Origin: Ceratopteris richardii
Taxonomy: Eukaryota; Streptophyta; Polypodiopsida; Polypodiales; Pteridaceae
Assembly (NCBI GenBank): GCA_020310875.1
Contig: CM035433.1
Coordinates: 110,054,793-110,118,792 of the forward strand
DNA length: 64,000 nt
Direction of reading: 5' to 3'
The translations under genes and the position numbers were made by a program. Below the pieces are notes generated by a model. That model did no database searches. It was given only the letters and a program-made list of their open reading frames with translations, and was not told the origin of the DNA. Below are positions 1 to 11,492 of the stretch, piece after piece. How positions within the stretch are numbered: the stretch's first letter is position 1; each line of letters begins with the position of its first letter.

Positions 1-230
1 TTATCTAGTTTCATCCACTAAAAGATATTGGAGAAATCATATTTGAGCAAAGAGAAATTAACAAAATACTGAAGGTATGTCACTACAGTGAGTGGAAAAA
101 TCTGAAGAAGTAAAGTTCTTGGTTTTGGCTATCATTTCTCAAAGTTTTGAGCGGCAATGAGTTAATGGTGACCATAGAGGTGTTCTAGTGTCACATTAAT
201 TCATTTTTTATGGTATTTTACACATCAACA
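1..230 (+). mobile_element. Copia A: 3' part of probable 5' LTR
   Basis: This stretch directly precedes a copia primer-binding site and ends in CA, as the 3' end of a 5' LTR should. Its start lies outside the window, so no TG end or target duplication can be checked. Bases 67-144 recur at 3940-4017 beyond the RNase H remnant, which supports its being terminal-repeat sequence. No reading frame is present. Confidence 0.55.
67..144 (+). repeat. 78-bp direct repeat, left copy (LTR fragment of copia A)
   Basis: The 78 bases match 3940-4017 with six substitutions by eye (72/78). One copy lies upstream of the gag leader and the other abuts the broken RNase H region, as expected for fragments of the two LTRs. 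The downstream copy is cut off on both sides. Confidence 0.7.
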
Positions 231-232
231 AG

Positions 233-244
233 TGGTATCAGAGC
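233..244 (+). other. Primer-binding site of copia A
   Basis: The sequence TGGTATCAGAGC is the standard plant Ty1/copia primer-binding site, complementary to the 3' end of initiator methionine tRNA. It begins two bases after the probable LTR end and about 200 bp before the gag start. Confidence 0.8.
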
Positions 245-442
245 AGAAAGGTCCTAAAGATCAGAAGACGGCAAAGGTACGAGAAGTTTTTGAAAAGCTT
301 TTCATTAAAGGTTGAAAGGTGAAGCATTTGAAGACACAAGGCATCAAAAGGTTACTTCAAAACTATCCTCATACACAAAGAATTCCAAAAGGTATTATTC
401 TTTATCCTTTAAGCTCAAAGGTTGCAGCAAAAGGAAAGGAGT

Positions 443-1255
443 ATGGTAGATCATATCTCCATTGACAAACTGGACAGAGATAATTACCCCGCATGGGTAA
501 TGAGAATGGAAGCCTTGCTTATGAGTAAGAATCTCATGGTATACGTAACAGGTGAAGAAGAGAAGCTAGTACCTAAAGATGAAAGCCAACCAAAGAAAGA
601 AGAACTTGATGCTTTAAAGCATTGGTAGAAGAAGGATGCAAGTGCAGAAGCCTACATCTACAATACAATCTCTGATCATTTCCTACCACACATCAGAGGA
701 TTGGAATCATCTGAAGATATATGGAATGCATTGGAGTATCATTTTCAAAGCACTACTAAAGCACGGAAAGCAAGTCTATGGTCAGAGTTTACAACATTCA
801 AGAAGAAGCCAAGTCAAAGTATTAGTGATTATGTCACTAAGATGAAGGATCTAGCAAATAGTCTTGGATCCATAGATGAAGATGTTGAAGATCACAGATT
901 GATTGCTCAACTACTTGCAGGTTTGAGAGGGGATGAAAGGTGGAAATTTTTTGTCTTGTCAATAGAACTTTCATTAAATCATTATGTTCCAGTTTTGAAT
1001 CAATTACTTGGTTTGATGCTCACATATGAGCAAGACTTGAAGGGAGATGGAGATAAAGGACAAAGTTCTGCAATGTACATGAAGAACAAGAAGAAAGGAG
1101 ATAAAGGTAAAGCAAAGGATGAAGAAGAGTCAACTTCTCCAGTTTATTATGCAAGAGGTAAAGGCACATGCAGAGGAAGAGCAAGAGGTTTTGGAAGAGG
1201 AAGAGGTAATCAAAATAACAACAAGAAGGCATTTCTAGTCATAGTGTTCAAATAG
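443..1255 (+). pseudogene. Copia A gag, stop codon and missing zinc knuckle
   Basis: This is the capsid-like Gag of a Ty1/copia element. The first ATG in frame is at 443 (MVDHISIDKLDRDNYPAW), 199 bp after the primer-binding site. The conserved opening K-L-x-R-x-N-Y-x-x-W and the later block around ISDYVTKMKDLANSLG are typical of the UBN2/Retrotran_gag family. A TAG at 626-628 interrupts the frame, which then resumes unchanged. The basic Gly-Arg-rich tail is present, but the CCHC zinc knuckle expected after it is absent. The frame then changes at a deletion near 1235-1250 that also removes the start of the protease. The related copia C copy at 7731 keeps the missing segment, although mutated. 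Confidence 0.85.
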
Positions 1256-3938
1256 TGATAATACAAGACATAGTGTACATTCAATTGGAAAAGTGAAATG
1301 CAAGAGCGGAGCAGATTTGCTAACCAATGTTTTGTATGTTCCTACAATACCTAAAAACTTGATTAGTGTGGGACAGATAGTTGAAAAAGGTTTTCAAGTC
1401 AGGTTTACAAATGAAGGAGTATTTGATGAAGATCCAGAGAATGGATATAATCAGATTGTCTCTGGTAAGAAAGAAGGTAGACTCTTTACTTTAAGAGTAC
1501 AAGGGAACATTGGTCAAGCTTTGCTCACACATGGTGAAGGAGTGATTACAGAACTTGATCTCTGGCATAAGAGATTAGGTCACTTCAATGAAAGAGGAAT
1601 TAAAGCTATGGTTGCTAATCAGTTTGTACTAGCATTACCAAATGTGCAGAATCAACATATGGTTTATAAATGTGAAGCATGTCAAATGGGTAAATCACAC
1701 AGGTTACCATTTCAAAAGAAAGGATTCAAACCTGATGGATTACTAGAGCTCATTCATACAGATGTATGGGGACCAACAAAAGAAGGATCTATCAGTGGCT
1801 CAAGGTATTATGTTCTTTTCATTGATGACGCTACAAGATGGATAACATTATATGTTTTGAAGGAAAGATCAGAAGTGTTTCGAGCTTTCAAGCATTTTCA
1901 TGCATATGCAGAGAGAGTCACAGGTCAAAAGCTTAAGAGACTGAGGTCTGATGGAGGGGGAGAATACTTCTCCCAAGAGTTCAATGATTATTTTTGGAAT
2001 GCAGGTATTAAGAGAGAAATAACTTGAAGGTATACACCATAACAAAATGGTGTAGCAGAAAGAAGGAACAGGACTTTGGTTGAGTTTGCTAGAGCTATGC
2101 TGAAGGAGAAGAATTGTCCAAATTATCTTTGGGCTGAGGCTGTAAATACAGCTACATATCTTGTGAATAGATTACCATGTGCAGCTCTAAATGGAATGAC
2201 TCCATATGAAGCTTGGTGGGGTAAGAAACCAACACTAGATCATTGTAGAGTGTTTTGATCAATTGCATATGCTTATGTGCCATCACAACTTAGACATAAA
2301 CTTGAACCAAAGGTAGAAAACTATGTGCTCATTGGTTATGATGAAAAGCAAATGGGTTATAGGTTGTGGAATCCTCTAACCAAACAATTTATTGTTTTTA
2401 GAGATGTTACATTTGATGAACAGAAAAGCTGGTATGCAGATCAAAGTCATACAACTGAAGAATTTGAAGAAGAGGTAAGAAGATGTGAGAAAGGCAAATC
2501 AATTGTGCAGGTAAATAGAGATGAAGACTATATGCAAGCAAGTACATCGAGAAGTGGATTAACAAGAAGAAATGAAGAAGCTCCTATATTTGATGAAGAG
2601 GTGTATCCAGACACTTATGAAGAATGTGAACCAAGAAGGTCAAGCAGGACTAGAAGACAACCATAAAGGTATTCTTATGATACTTCTTACATAACTCAGA
2701 AGAATTATGCTTACATGGTCAAAGATGATGAAGAACCTCAGAACTATGATGAAGCTAAAGGTAAGAAGCAATGGGAAGAAGCAATGAAGGAAGAGTTCAA
2801 TGCACTGGAGGAGAACAAGACATGGGAACTTGTTCCTAAACCAAATGGTAAGAAAGTAATTGGAAATAAATGGGTTTATAAAGTGAAGAAGCTTGCAGAT
2901 GGAAGTATAGCCAGATACAAAGCTAGACTGGTGGTGAAAGGCTATGCCCAAACCTATGGCATAGATTATGATGAGACATTCAGTCCTGTAGCTAAGATGT
3001 CAACTATAAGGACAATCATTGCTATTGCAGCTTCAAAAGGATGAACCCTAAGTCAATTGGATATAAAGAATGCATTCTTGAATGGATACATATCAGATGA
3101 GGTATACATGGAACAACCTCAAGGGTTTATAGATTCCAGGTATCCAAATTTTTTTTGCAGGTTGAGAAGAGCACTCTATGGATTGAAGCAAGCTCCAAGA
3201 GCATGGAACTATAGACTCGTGAAGTATCTGAATGAACTTGGATGTCAAAGTTCAAAAGCAGATCCAAATCTACTCATCAAAAGAACAGAGGAAGGTACAA
3301 TCTACATTTGCATTTATGTTGATGACATTATAATCACAGGTACTTCAGATGAAGGAATCAAGGAGGTAAAGAGATTACTTGAGAAAGAGTTCAAGATCAG
3401 TGACCTAGGAAAGTTGTCATACTTTCTTGGAATGGAAGTCACTTATACAGATCATGGCATATATGTATCACAAGAAAGGTATCTTTTGAATCTATTGAAG
3501 AAGTTTGATATGGAAAATTGCAGAGAAGCTTCAACTCCACTTGAAGTTAATCACAAGCTTAGTAAATATGATGGTGCAGAATACAAAGATATAAGGAAGT
3601 ATCAATCTCTTGTGGGTGATTTGATTTATGCTACACTAACAAGACCTGATCTTAGTTATGCAGTGGGAGTTTTGTCACAATTCATGCATTGTCCAAAGGA
3701 CCCACATTGGATTGCAAGTCAAAGAGTTCTCAGATATATCAAAGGAACTATAAAGGAAGGATTATATTATCCTTTTACATCAGATTTGAAGTTGAGAGCC
3801 TATAGTGACTCAGACTAGGCAGGTAATCAGGATGACAGAAGATCAACTCATGGCTACATGATATACATTGGTGATAAGCTTGTAAGTTGGTGTTCAAAGA
3901 AACAACATACAGTAGCATTACCATCAATTGAAGCTGAG
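1256..3938 (+). pseudogene. Copia A pol: protease end, integrase, RT, partial RNase H
   Basis: One frame (starting on multiples of three) carries the rest of the polyprotein, broken by stops at 2025, 2040, 2256, 2664, 3042 and 3816. In order one can read the C-terminal protease and pre-integrase zinc motif (C-E-A-C near 1670-1685), the integrase core (HTDVWGP near 1755, SDGGGEYFS near 1948, NGVAERRNRTL near 2046), a variable linker, and reverse transcriptase with an intact YVDD near 3317-3330 and the LYGLKQAPRAW block. RNase H begins with the TKRPDLSY-to-SDSD region and stops at 3938, where LTR-like sequence follows directly. The protease catalytic Asp-Ser-Gly is lost in the deletion near 1240. 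Integrase-before-RT order marks it as copia. The copy is dead. Confidence 0.88.
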
Positions 3939-3939
3939 A

Positions 3940-4017
3940 TACTAAAGGTATGTCATTTTAGTGATTGGAAAAATTTGAAGAAGTAAAGTTCTTGGTTTTG
4001 GCTATCATTTCTCAAAG
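3940..4017 (+). repeat. 78-bp direct repeat, right copy
   Basis: This is the partner of 67-144. It begins inside the RNase H codons of copia A (after the SIEAE motif) and ends exactly where gag-like sequence of copia B starts, so it sits at a double breakpoint. The simplest reading is recombination that joined an LTR fragment of A to the interior of B. Confidence 0.65.
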
Positions 4018-6640
4018 ATCAACATATTTGTTAGCATACGGGATTGCATGATTGGGCACATAGAGGATGCCAAGACTCTGAAAGAGGCTTGGAACAGTTT
4101 GGTCACTTTGCATAGACTAATACAAAGGTAGTGAAACTGCAACTCAAGAACGAGCTGCATACATTGGAGAAAAAGGGTCTATCAGTAAGTGATTAAACCT
4201 TGAAAACCAAAAGCATATGTGAGTCACTTGCATCTATTGGTGTGAATGTAGATGATGATGATAAGGTGGAAGTGTGCCTTTGTGGTTTAGGAGCTACATA
4301 TAAGGAGTTCAGATTTTCTATATAGACCAAGGAAAATATTTCGAATTTTCCTTGTCTTGTGTCCATGTTGATTATTGAAGAAAACAAATCTTGATTAGGA
4401 CTCACACTCCCAAGGAAAACCTGGTTTTGAGTAGGTATTCTACTTTGGTAGAGTAAGAGGTAGAGATAGAGGCTTCAAAAGTGGAAGAGGAAATAGTAAC
4501 CGAGACCAAGGTCAACATCAGAATCATGCAAGAGGTAGAGAACAGTTTCGAGGCCAGGGGAGCCAAAGAGACCACAGAAGATTCCACAGAAATGATTGAG
4601 GTAATGATAGTAAAGGATGTTGAAATTGTGGTAAAACTAGGCACTTTGAACTTGATTGCAAGTTGAAGAATCAAAGTAAAATAAGGCACCAAAACAACTA
4701 TGTATCCACAAGTGCAGATAATTCTAAGAAGTTGATCATGGTTCAACATCATATGATGAATACAATGTCTGATGATGTTTTGAAATAGAATGGTAATGTG
4801 TGGTATGTTGATTCAGGTGCTTCAAATCACAAGACAAGTCATGCAGAATCATTTAGTAGTTTGTAGAAATTTCTAGTTTCTTGATATGTTGAAACAGGTG
4901 ATTACACATCACACCCTATCGAGAATACAGGAAACATAGCACTATCTATGGAGGATGGGAAGGTAAAACATCTTGCTGATGTGCTGCATGTACCAAATAT
5001 AGAAAAAATCCCATTTTTATTGGACAAATGGTTGACCAGGGATTACAAGTCAAGTTCAATGCTGATGGGTTATATGTAGAAGAGTACAAACATGATGAAA
5101 GATTTATTGCCAAGGGAAAGAAAGTGGGTAGCATATTCACCTTAAATGTTAAGATTCCTGAAATGAATCTAGCCGCGTTTGCAAAAGGTGCAAGAGTTAT
5201 TGCTGATATAGAGATCTAGCACAAATGAATTAGACATGCAAATTTGTAGAGGCTAAAATTGATGCACTCAAAGGAGATTTTCAATGGACTACCAAATTTC
5301 AAGGTTGTAGAGATGCAAAAGGTATGTGCAACATGTCAATTTGGTAAACAATCAAGAGCACCATTTTTTCATGACAAGCATGTTAGTGAGACTATAGTAG
5401 AAATAGTACATACAGATGTTCACGGTCCTCAAAAGACCACATCTATGGGTAGTTTTAGGTTTTATGTTACTTTCATTCATGATCATACACAAAAAGTATG
5501 AGTATATTTCATGAAAGAGAAGAGTGAGGTGTTTACTCACTTCCATAATTTTAAGGCTATGGTGGAAAGAAGACACAACAGTATATTCAGATATTAAGGC
5601 CTCATGGAGGAGGTATCAAATGACTTCAGCAACTTTCTTAAAAGTCATGGAATTCAACGTCAGTTTTCATGCAGGTGCACACCAAAATAGAATGGCATTG
5701 TTGAATGCAAAAATAGACATATTGCAAAAATAGCAAGAGCTTTGATGGCTGGAAAGAATATGCCTGATTATTATTGGGCAGAAGTTGTGCATAGTGTTGT
5801 ATACATCATGAACAGAACTCTGATTGCTGCTATGCATCATGTTACACCTGAAGAGAACTTTACAGGTAAAAAGCCAAACTTATCACATATGAAAGTATTT
5901 AGTTGTATTGCATATGTACATGTTTCAGATGCATTGAGGATGAAGCTTGATCCAAAAGCAAAAAAATGTATCTTCATTGGGTAGTCCCTTTAGCAAAAGG
6001 GGGTATAAATGTTATAACCCACTCACATGATAGGTGAATTGTGGTGTTTGATGAAATGTCAAGCTTCTATGCAGATGCCAAAGATGGACTTGATCTTGAA
6101 CCAAATGACAAAGGAAATGCTAAAAAAGCAAGCGCACAGTCTCAATATTTGAGTGGACTAGATGCATCACTAAGCAATACCTCCAACTCAAATCCATGGA
6201 GTGGAAGATTGCATGGAAATTTCAGTCCACTAAATTCATCAAATGCATCCAAGAAAGATAAAGAAAAGCTTTCTGTTGGTAGTAAAACATCTAAAGGATT
6301 TGAAGACATTACAGGAGATTCAAATAGTTCAGAAAACATTCTTGATGAGGAGCTTGGATTGCCCTCTGTGTAGATGCCAAGAGTAAGAAAGGCACATGCA
6401 GATGGTACAAGGAGAAGTGACCTGGGACCAAGAATATCTAGAAAGATGCTGAATTTAGTGCAACGATTGACATATGATAGTTACATGGCTTGTCATTGTG
6501 CCTACATGTTGGAAAAAATCAATCCCAAATTGATGATTATGAAGAACTTGAAACAAGTCAGAAATAAAAATGAAGTCAAAGAAGTCATTGGAGAAAGTCA
6601 AGAGATCTCAAAAATGTATCTTGTATACATATGTACATTA
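4018..6640 (+). pseudogene. Copia B remnant: gag, zinc knuckle, protease, integrase
   Basis: A second, more decayed copia lies on the same strand. Gag is recognisable at 4030-4400 (IGHIEDAKTLKEAWNSL, then a SLASIG block). A zinc knuckle reads C-stop-N-C-G-K-T-R-H-F-E-L-D-C at about 4618-4660, with its second residue a stop. Protease reads VWYVDSGASNH near 4798-4830, keeping the catalytic Asp. Integrase blocks occur at 5259-5984, with HTDVHGP near 5410 and the N-x-TPEE-x-x-x-GKKPN-x-SHMKVF block near 5850-5900. Frameshifts near 5010 and 5520 and many stops disable it. The linker preceding RT ends near 6640 (SYMACHCAYM near 6480), and RT and RNase H are absent. Confidence 0.8.
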
Positions 6641-7521
6641 TAGATGGAAATTTTTGTACAATGGATATAAATCATCATTAGAATGATAAGGAGTAATGAA
6701 ATAGACATGGGCTGAGTCTAGGATCATATGTATATAAGTGAGTAATGTAACGAAATGAGAGAGAGAGAGTTACTAGAAGTCAAGTGTTCATGTGATAGAT
6801 GTGTAGAGAGTTATCTTCCTGAGTTAGCATCAAGTCTTTCTCTTATTTCTCTCAGCCTAATCAAGTGGATCAAGAAATAATTTTTATACATCCTATCTAG
6901 AAGCTAATCAAGCTACGTTCAAAGTTTCATGGTCTAACTCCTTTCAGGTTGTGTGTATGGTCAATAGGAACATGTATATGTAAGGTCTGCAAAGACCTCT
7001 CAAAGTCGCACACTTTTTTGTGTCAGAGTTTTGCTTGGATCTCAGTGCGTAGTGTAAAGTTTTTTTTATAAACAAGCATTAAAAATCTAAGTTAGAAGGT
7101 AAGGAAGCTATGGCTAAAAGAATTTAGCAAAATGGGACTTGTGCTGTGAGAAATCAACTTGAGAAGTTGACTATGTCAAAGTCGCTTGTTCCAAAAGACA
7201 GTTTCTGACATACCTTTGATCTTAATGATCAAATCAGATTTTTAATGATTCTTGTGAAGATATAATCATTGTTATTGTTGTGTAAAGGTAGTATGAAGGT
7301 ATGAGCATCATTAGATAGAAGAAATTCGAAGCTATGTACAGGTAATGAAGTTAAATTTTGAAGCAGGCTTCTTGAAGAAAAAGAAACTTCACATAGAGAA
7401 GTGTTTGTAATGATTTTGTAAATCATTGTAACATTTGTGTAAAGTTTGGTCTATGATTGATATAGAAGTGTTCTTAAATCAGTATAGATCAAGAATTTGG
7501 AGATTAAGAGGTCTCCAGTAG
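6641..7521 (+). mobile_element. Probable 5' LTR and leader of copia C
   Basis: This 880-bp non-coding block lies between the end of copia B coding sequence and the primer-binding site of copia C. A TATA-like stretch (ATGTATATAAG, about 6728-6738) and the position before the binding site suggest an LTR, but I could not fix a TG start or find a matching 3' LTR. Part may instead be the 3' end of B. No coding sequence is seen. Confidence 0.4.
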
Positions 7522-7533
7522 TGGTATCAAAGC
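7522..7533 (+). other. Primer-binding site of copia C
   Basis: TGGTATCAAAGC differs from the copia A site by one base (AGAGC to AAAGC). It lies about 200 bp upstream of the gag region, the same spacing as in A. Confidence 0.7.
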
Positions 7534-7730
7534 AAAAGGTGCAATATAAAGTGAAGTAAAGAGCATTTGAAGTCCCGACTATTGTACACATTGGAGTTTC
7601 TTCGAATTGAAGGTGGACAAGATTAAAGCCTTGAAGACAACCTGCAGAAGTGTGAAGATTGAGCTCAAAAGGATGTGAAAGATTGAAGCTTTGCATTAAA
7701 TCTACAAATCATATTAATTCATCCTAACAT

Positions 7731-9461
7731 TTGCAGAAGACAAAGATTGATAAGCTAAATAGGGAAAACTATCAAGCTTGGTCCATGAGAATGGAGGCAC
7801 ACCTCATGAGCAAAGATTTGATGGCATTCATTACAGAAGAAGAAGAAAGGCCTGAGTTTGAAGATCCTAGTGTTCCAACTAGGGAAGAACTTGCAGATTT
7901 GAAGAATTGGATGAAGAAGGATGCTCAAGCTAGGAGCATCATTTACATAGCTATAAATGATTATCTTCTACCTCATATTAGAGGATTAGAAAGTGCAATA
8001 GATGTGTGGAATGCTTTGGAAGAGCATTTTCAAAATACAACCAAGTCAAGGAAGTCCTCATTATGCGCTGAGTTTACAACATTCAAGAAGAAGAGCCCAC
8101 AATCAATTTCTGATTATGTGGCAAGAATGAAGGATATTGCAGACAGCTTGGGAGCAGTAGATGAAGATATTGAAGAGGACAAATTGGTAAGAAAAATACT
8201 TACAGGTCTGAGAGGAGATGAGAAATGGAAGCCTTTCATACTATCCATAGAATTGTCATTAGATCATTTTACTCCTGATCTTAATCAATTGCTAGGACAC
8301 ATGCTAACTTTTGAGCAGGACATTAAGGGAGATAATGATACGAGTGCAAGCCAAGCTATCTACTCCAAAGATAAGAGAAAGAATGTCAAAGGAAAGCAAT
8401 CAACTAATGATCAAGGATGTTCAAGCCAAGTTAATTTCACAAGAGGGAAGATGAATTCAAGAGGTAAAGGAAGAGGAGGTAAGAATAAAGATAATGTTAG
8501 AGCTTGCTGGATTTGTGGTAGAACAAATAATTTGGAAAATGATTGTTCGTATAACAATAAAAGTGGTAGAAGTCATAATCAGAGTTTCAATCAAAGAGGT
8601 AGAGGAGGCAAAAATCAAAGAGGTAACTTCATAGGAAGAGGTGGTAGGACTTCATATGCTAGAGTAGGTGGAAGAAGCTTTCAACCTCAATCCTATAGTA
8701 ACATCTATTATAGTTATGCACCAAATCAGAAGGATGACTTGACTCTCATCTTGAATGCAACACATGAAGCAGTACGAGAAGATCAAAGGGTATTCTATAT
8801 TGGTTCAAGATGTAGCAATCATCTCAGTGGCAACATATCATTGATGACTCGTATGGAAGCAAAAGTGAGTGGACATACAGTTCAATCAGGAGACAACACC
8901 AAGCATAAGGTGGAAAGCATTGCATCAGTGAAGACAAAGAGTGGAAGCACACTCTCAATCAAGGTACTTTATGGTACTACTATTCCTAAAAACTTGATAA
9001 GTGTAGGACAAATTATGGAGAAGGGATATGAAGTCAGATTCAAAAATGATGGTGTTTATGTGCAAGATCCAAATGAAGGATATAAAAGCATCATTACAGG
9101 TCAAAAAGAAGGAAGGCTTTTTACTCTCAAGGTCCACGCTAATGTGGGACATGCATTCTTTACTTATGGAAGTCAAAAGATGTCCGAGTTAGACCTATGG
9201 CATAAAAGGATAGGTCATTTCAATGAGAGAGCTATGAAAGAAATGTCAAAGAATGATGTAGTGCTTGGACTACCAAATGTTGAAGGTCAACACATGGTAT
9301 ACAAGTGTGAAGCTTGTCCATTAGGTAAAGCTCACAGAAGTTCATACAATAAATCAGGATACAAGTATTCAAATATGCTTGAGTTCGTTCATATAGATGT
9401 GTGGGGTCCTTCAAGGGACTCTAGCATAGATGGATCCCACATACATAAAACACAGATTTAG
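7731..9461 (+). pseudogene. Copia C gag-protease-partial integrase, 3' truncated
   Basis: This is a 576-codon open frame with no internal stop, homologous to copia A along gag. The frame opens on TTG, and the first ATG in frame is at about 7785, so the native start codon appears lost. Gag contains IDKLNRENYQAW and SISDYVARMKDIADSLG. The zinc knuckle reads CWICGRTNNLENDC, where the expected His is Asn. The protease reads FYIGSRCSNH, where the catalytic D-S-G is replaced. The pre-integrase zinc motif (C-E-A-C) and the first integrase Asp (H-I-D-V-W-G-P) follow. Coding sequence ends at about 9440 and runs into a TATG-type microsatellite; the rest of integrase, RT, RNase H and the 3' LTR are gone. 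It is open but cannot encode active Gag or protease. Confidence 0.85.
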
Positions 9462-9960
9462 ATACATACACATCACACATACATGTCTACATGTACACAT
9501 ATATACATATACATGGATTTACACAAACAAAACTAAAAATGTATAACATATGTATATGTGTGTGTATGTATATGTGTGGATATGTGTAGATATGTATACA
9601 TGTGTTTATGTATGTATGTGTACATGTATGTATGTATGTGCAAGTGTATGTATATATGTATGTGTATGCATGTATGTTTGTATATATGCATGTGTACATG
9701 TGGGTATTCATGTATGTGTATGTGTGGGTATGTATATATGTGTAAGTGTATGAATATGTCTATGTGTATGCATGTATGTGTGTGTATGTATGTATGTGTA
9801 AGTATATGTATGTGTCTATATGTGTATGTATGTATGTCTAAGTGTATATATATGTGTATGTGTATGGATGTATGTGTGTGTATCTGTAAGTATGTATGTA
9901 TAAGTATAAGTATGTATATGTAAGAGTATGTATGTGTAAGTGTATGTATGTGTGTGTAAG
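9440..9960. repeat. TATG/TGTA-type microsatellite
   Basis: An imperfect purine-pyrimidine alternating tract built from ACAT/CATA and then TGTA/TATG steps replaces the 3' half of copia C. Open frames across it (Met-Cys-Val-rich plus, Thr-His-Ile-rich minus) are products of the repeat. The breakpoint in the integrase codons lies near 9440. Confidence 0.85.
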
Positions 9961-10067
9961 CAGGTTCATAAATTTAGAGTTCCTTTTATATTTAGATCTT
10001 TTTTTTGTTTGAGATTAAAATAACAAGAGATATTGTATAGTAGAAAAAAATAAAAGAAGAACGAACA

Positions 10068-10830
10068 TACCACCTGAGACATGGCAGTCTTTTCGTAGAA
10101 AGCTAGATCTTCAAGAATCATTTCCTCATCAAAAGGTATTCAAAATAATAGTTTATATTACTATGACTTATAATTCTTATATATTTTATAAATATTTTAC
10201 ATTTAATCTATGCATTTCTGTTTCATTAAACAAATGTAGGCTGCTACAAAGAAGAGGGTTGAGTCACGTCATACATCGCATTTAAGCCAAATAGGCCATC
10301 ATGGTTTTGTAGCTATATTTGTAAGTATATATATTATTGAAACTTTATTTCTTATTTTAGTTAGAACGCTAATCATGAATATGTTTTACTTGTTTCAATG
10401 CAACGAAAGGATTATGGTCAATATCCTATGACAAAGGAAATCGAATTGACTACACATTGCGGATATCGATGTCTGAGTGAGTATATGCAAGATCATCCAA
10501 ATACTTTTGTAAGTATTACTAAATTTCATATAATTATTTTAGTTTTATTGATGTTTTATATGTTTTATTTATTTATGTTTGTTATATGTAATACAAGAGT
10601 ATTATGGAGAGACAGATATGGATGAGGTGGAGAGACACAGACAGTTAAATGATATGGATCATCATAGAGTGCTCACACCTCTACCCATGATGCCACTACA
10701 TATACATCAAATCATACAGATGATTGTGATGACAAGGATGATCATGATGATGATCACGATGATTAGGACTTACATGATGATGTGGATGATGATGATCAAG
10801 ATGATTCATATATTACATTGGATACATATT
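10068..10830 (+). pseudogene. Four-exon coding fragment, possibly CACTA/En-Spm-related
   Basis: Short open segments joined by consensus GT-AG introns can be read as one protein. Exon 1 ends at 10137 (PPETWQSFRRKLDLQESFPH, then a GT donor). Exon 2 is 10240-10320, 27 codons, followed by GTAAGT. Exon 3 is 10410-10508, 33 codons, again followed by GTAAGT. Exon 4 starts at 10600 (YYGETDMDEVERHRQ). All three introns are phase 0. The order of features (an S-R-H-x-x-H-L block, a Gly-Gln-Tyr-Pro-x-x-x-E block, then T-T-H) resembles the plant En/Spm accessory domain (Transposase_24/Ptta), but this is recollection of a pattern rather than an alignment. Past about 10660 an Asp/His-rich tail continues only after a frameshift and contains a stop. 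No start exon or terminal repeats were found. Confidence 0.4.
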
Positions 10831-10839
10831 TTACAATGA

Positions 10840-11108
10840 TATACATATTTTCTTTATATCTATATATTTTCTCATTCCAATTTTGTTCTGAATTGTGTTT
10901 ATGGTACTAATTAATGAAAAGTCTTGTTTGAATTATTTTTATTATTGTTTATATTTAATAGTTATTTTATTAATTTAATTATATATATCATTCATATTAT
11001 ATATGTGTATATGTCTATATATATGGGTGCATGTAGTTGCAATGTGTGTAGAAAATGTATATATGTATGTGCATGTGTATGTGTAAGTATATGCATGAAT
11101 ATATGTGT
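10840..11108. other. AT-rich and TG-rich spacer, left flank of gypsy element
   Basis: Only low-complexity DNA is seen. The right part, 11021-11113, is a TG/TA-rich segment containing a unique GGGTGCATGTAGTTGCAATG core that reappears on the other side of the gypsy element at 21970-22062. Confidence 0.7.
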
Positions 11109-11113
11109 GTATG
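11109..11113. repeat. Target-site duplication GTATG (left)
   Basis: The five bases GTATG immediately precede the TG of the 5' LTR and are repeated at 21864-21868 immediately after the CA of the 3' LTR. A five-base duplication is the normal signature of LTR-retrotransposon integration. Confidence 0.85.
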
Positions 11114-11492
11114 TGTAGAGCCTCCATATGCCTCTCTCTCTATCTCTCTCTCTAGCTCAGTGCCCTCTTAGCTTCATTCTATAGTCTCTGAGTGCGAGAG
11201 GAGTTGCTGTGTGTGACGTTGGAAAATGTCTGGCTATGGTGGGACTGCTCTTACCTTGAAGCTTTCCATCGCCCGAAGGCGAATGGTTTAGATAGATATT
11301 TGGCACTTCAGCTTGTGAGGTGCGTGTTGATTTGCTGCTTCGGGATACGACTGTGGGTTTCGTCCCCACAACTCCGTTAGCATCTTCTCGTCCGTTAAGG
11401 ATTCCTTACTTATGCTTCTTAGCTCTGCGTCTACTCCAACGACTCCTGCTTCGACGTGAGATATCTCCTGTTCCTAGTCAGGCACTGCTACT

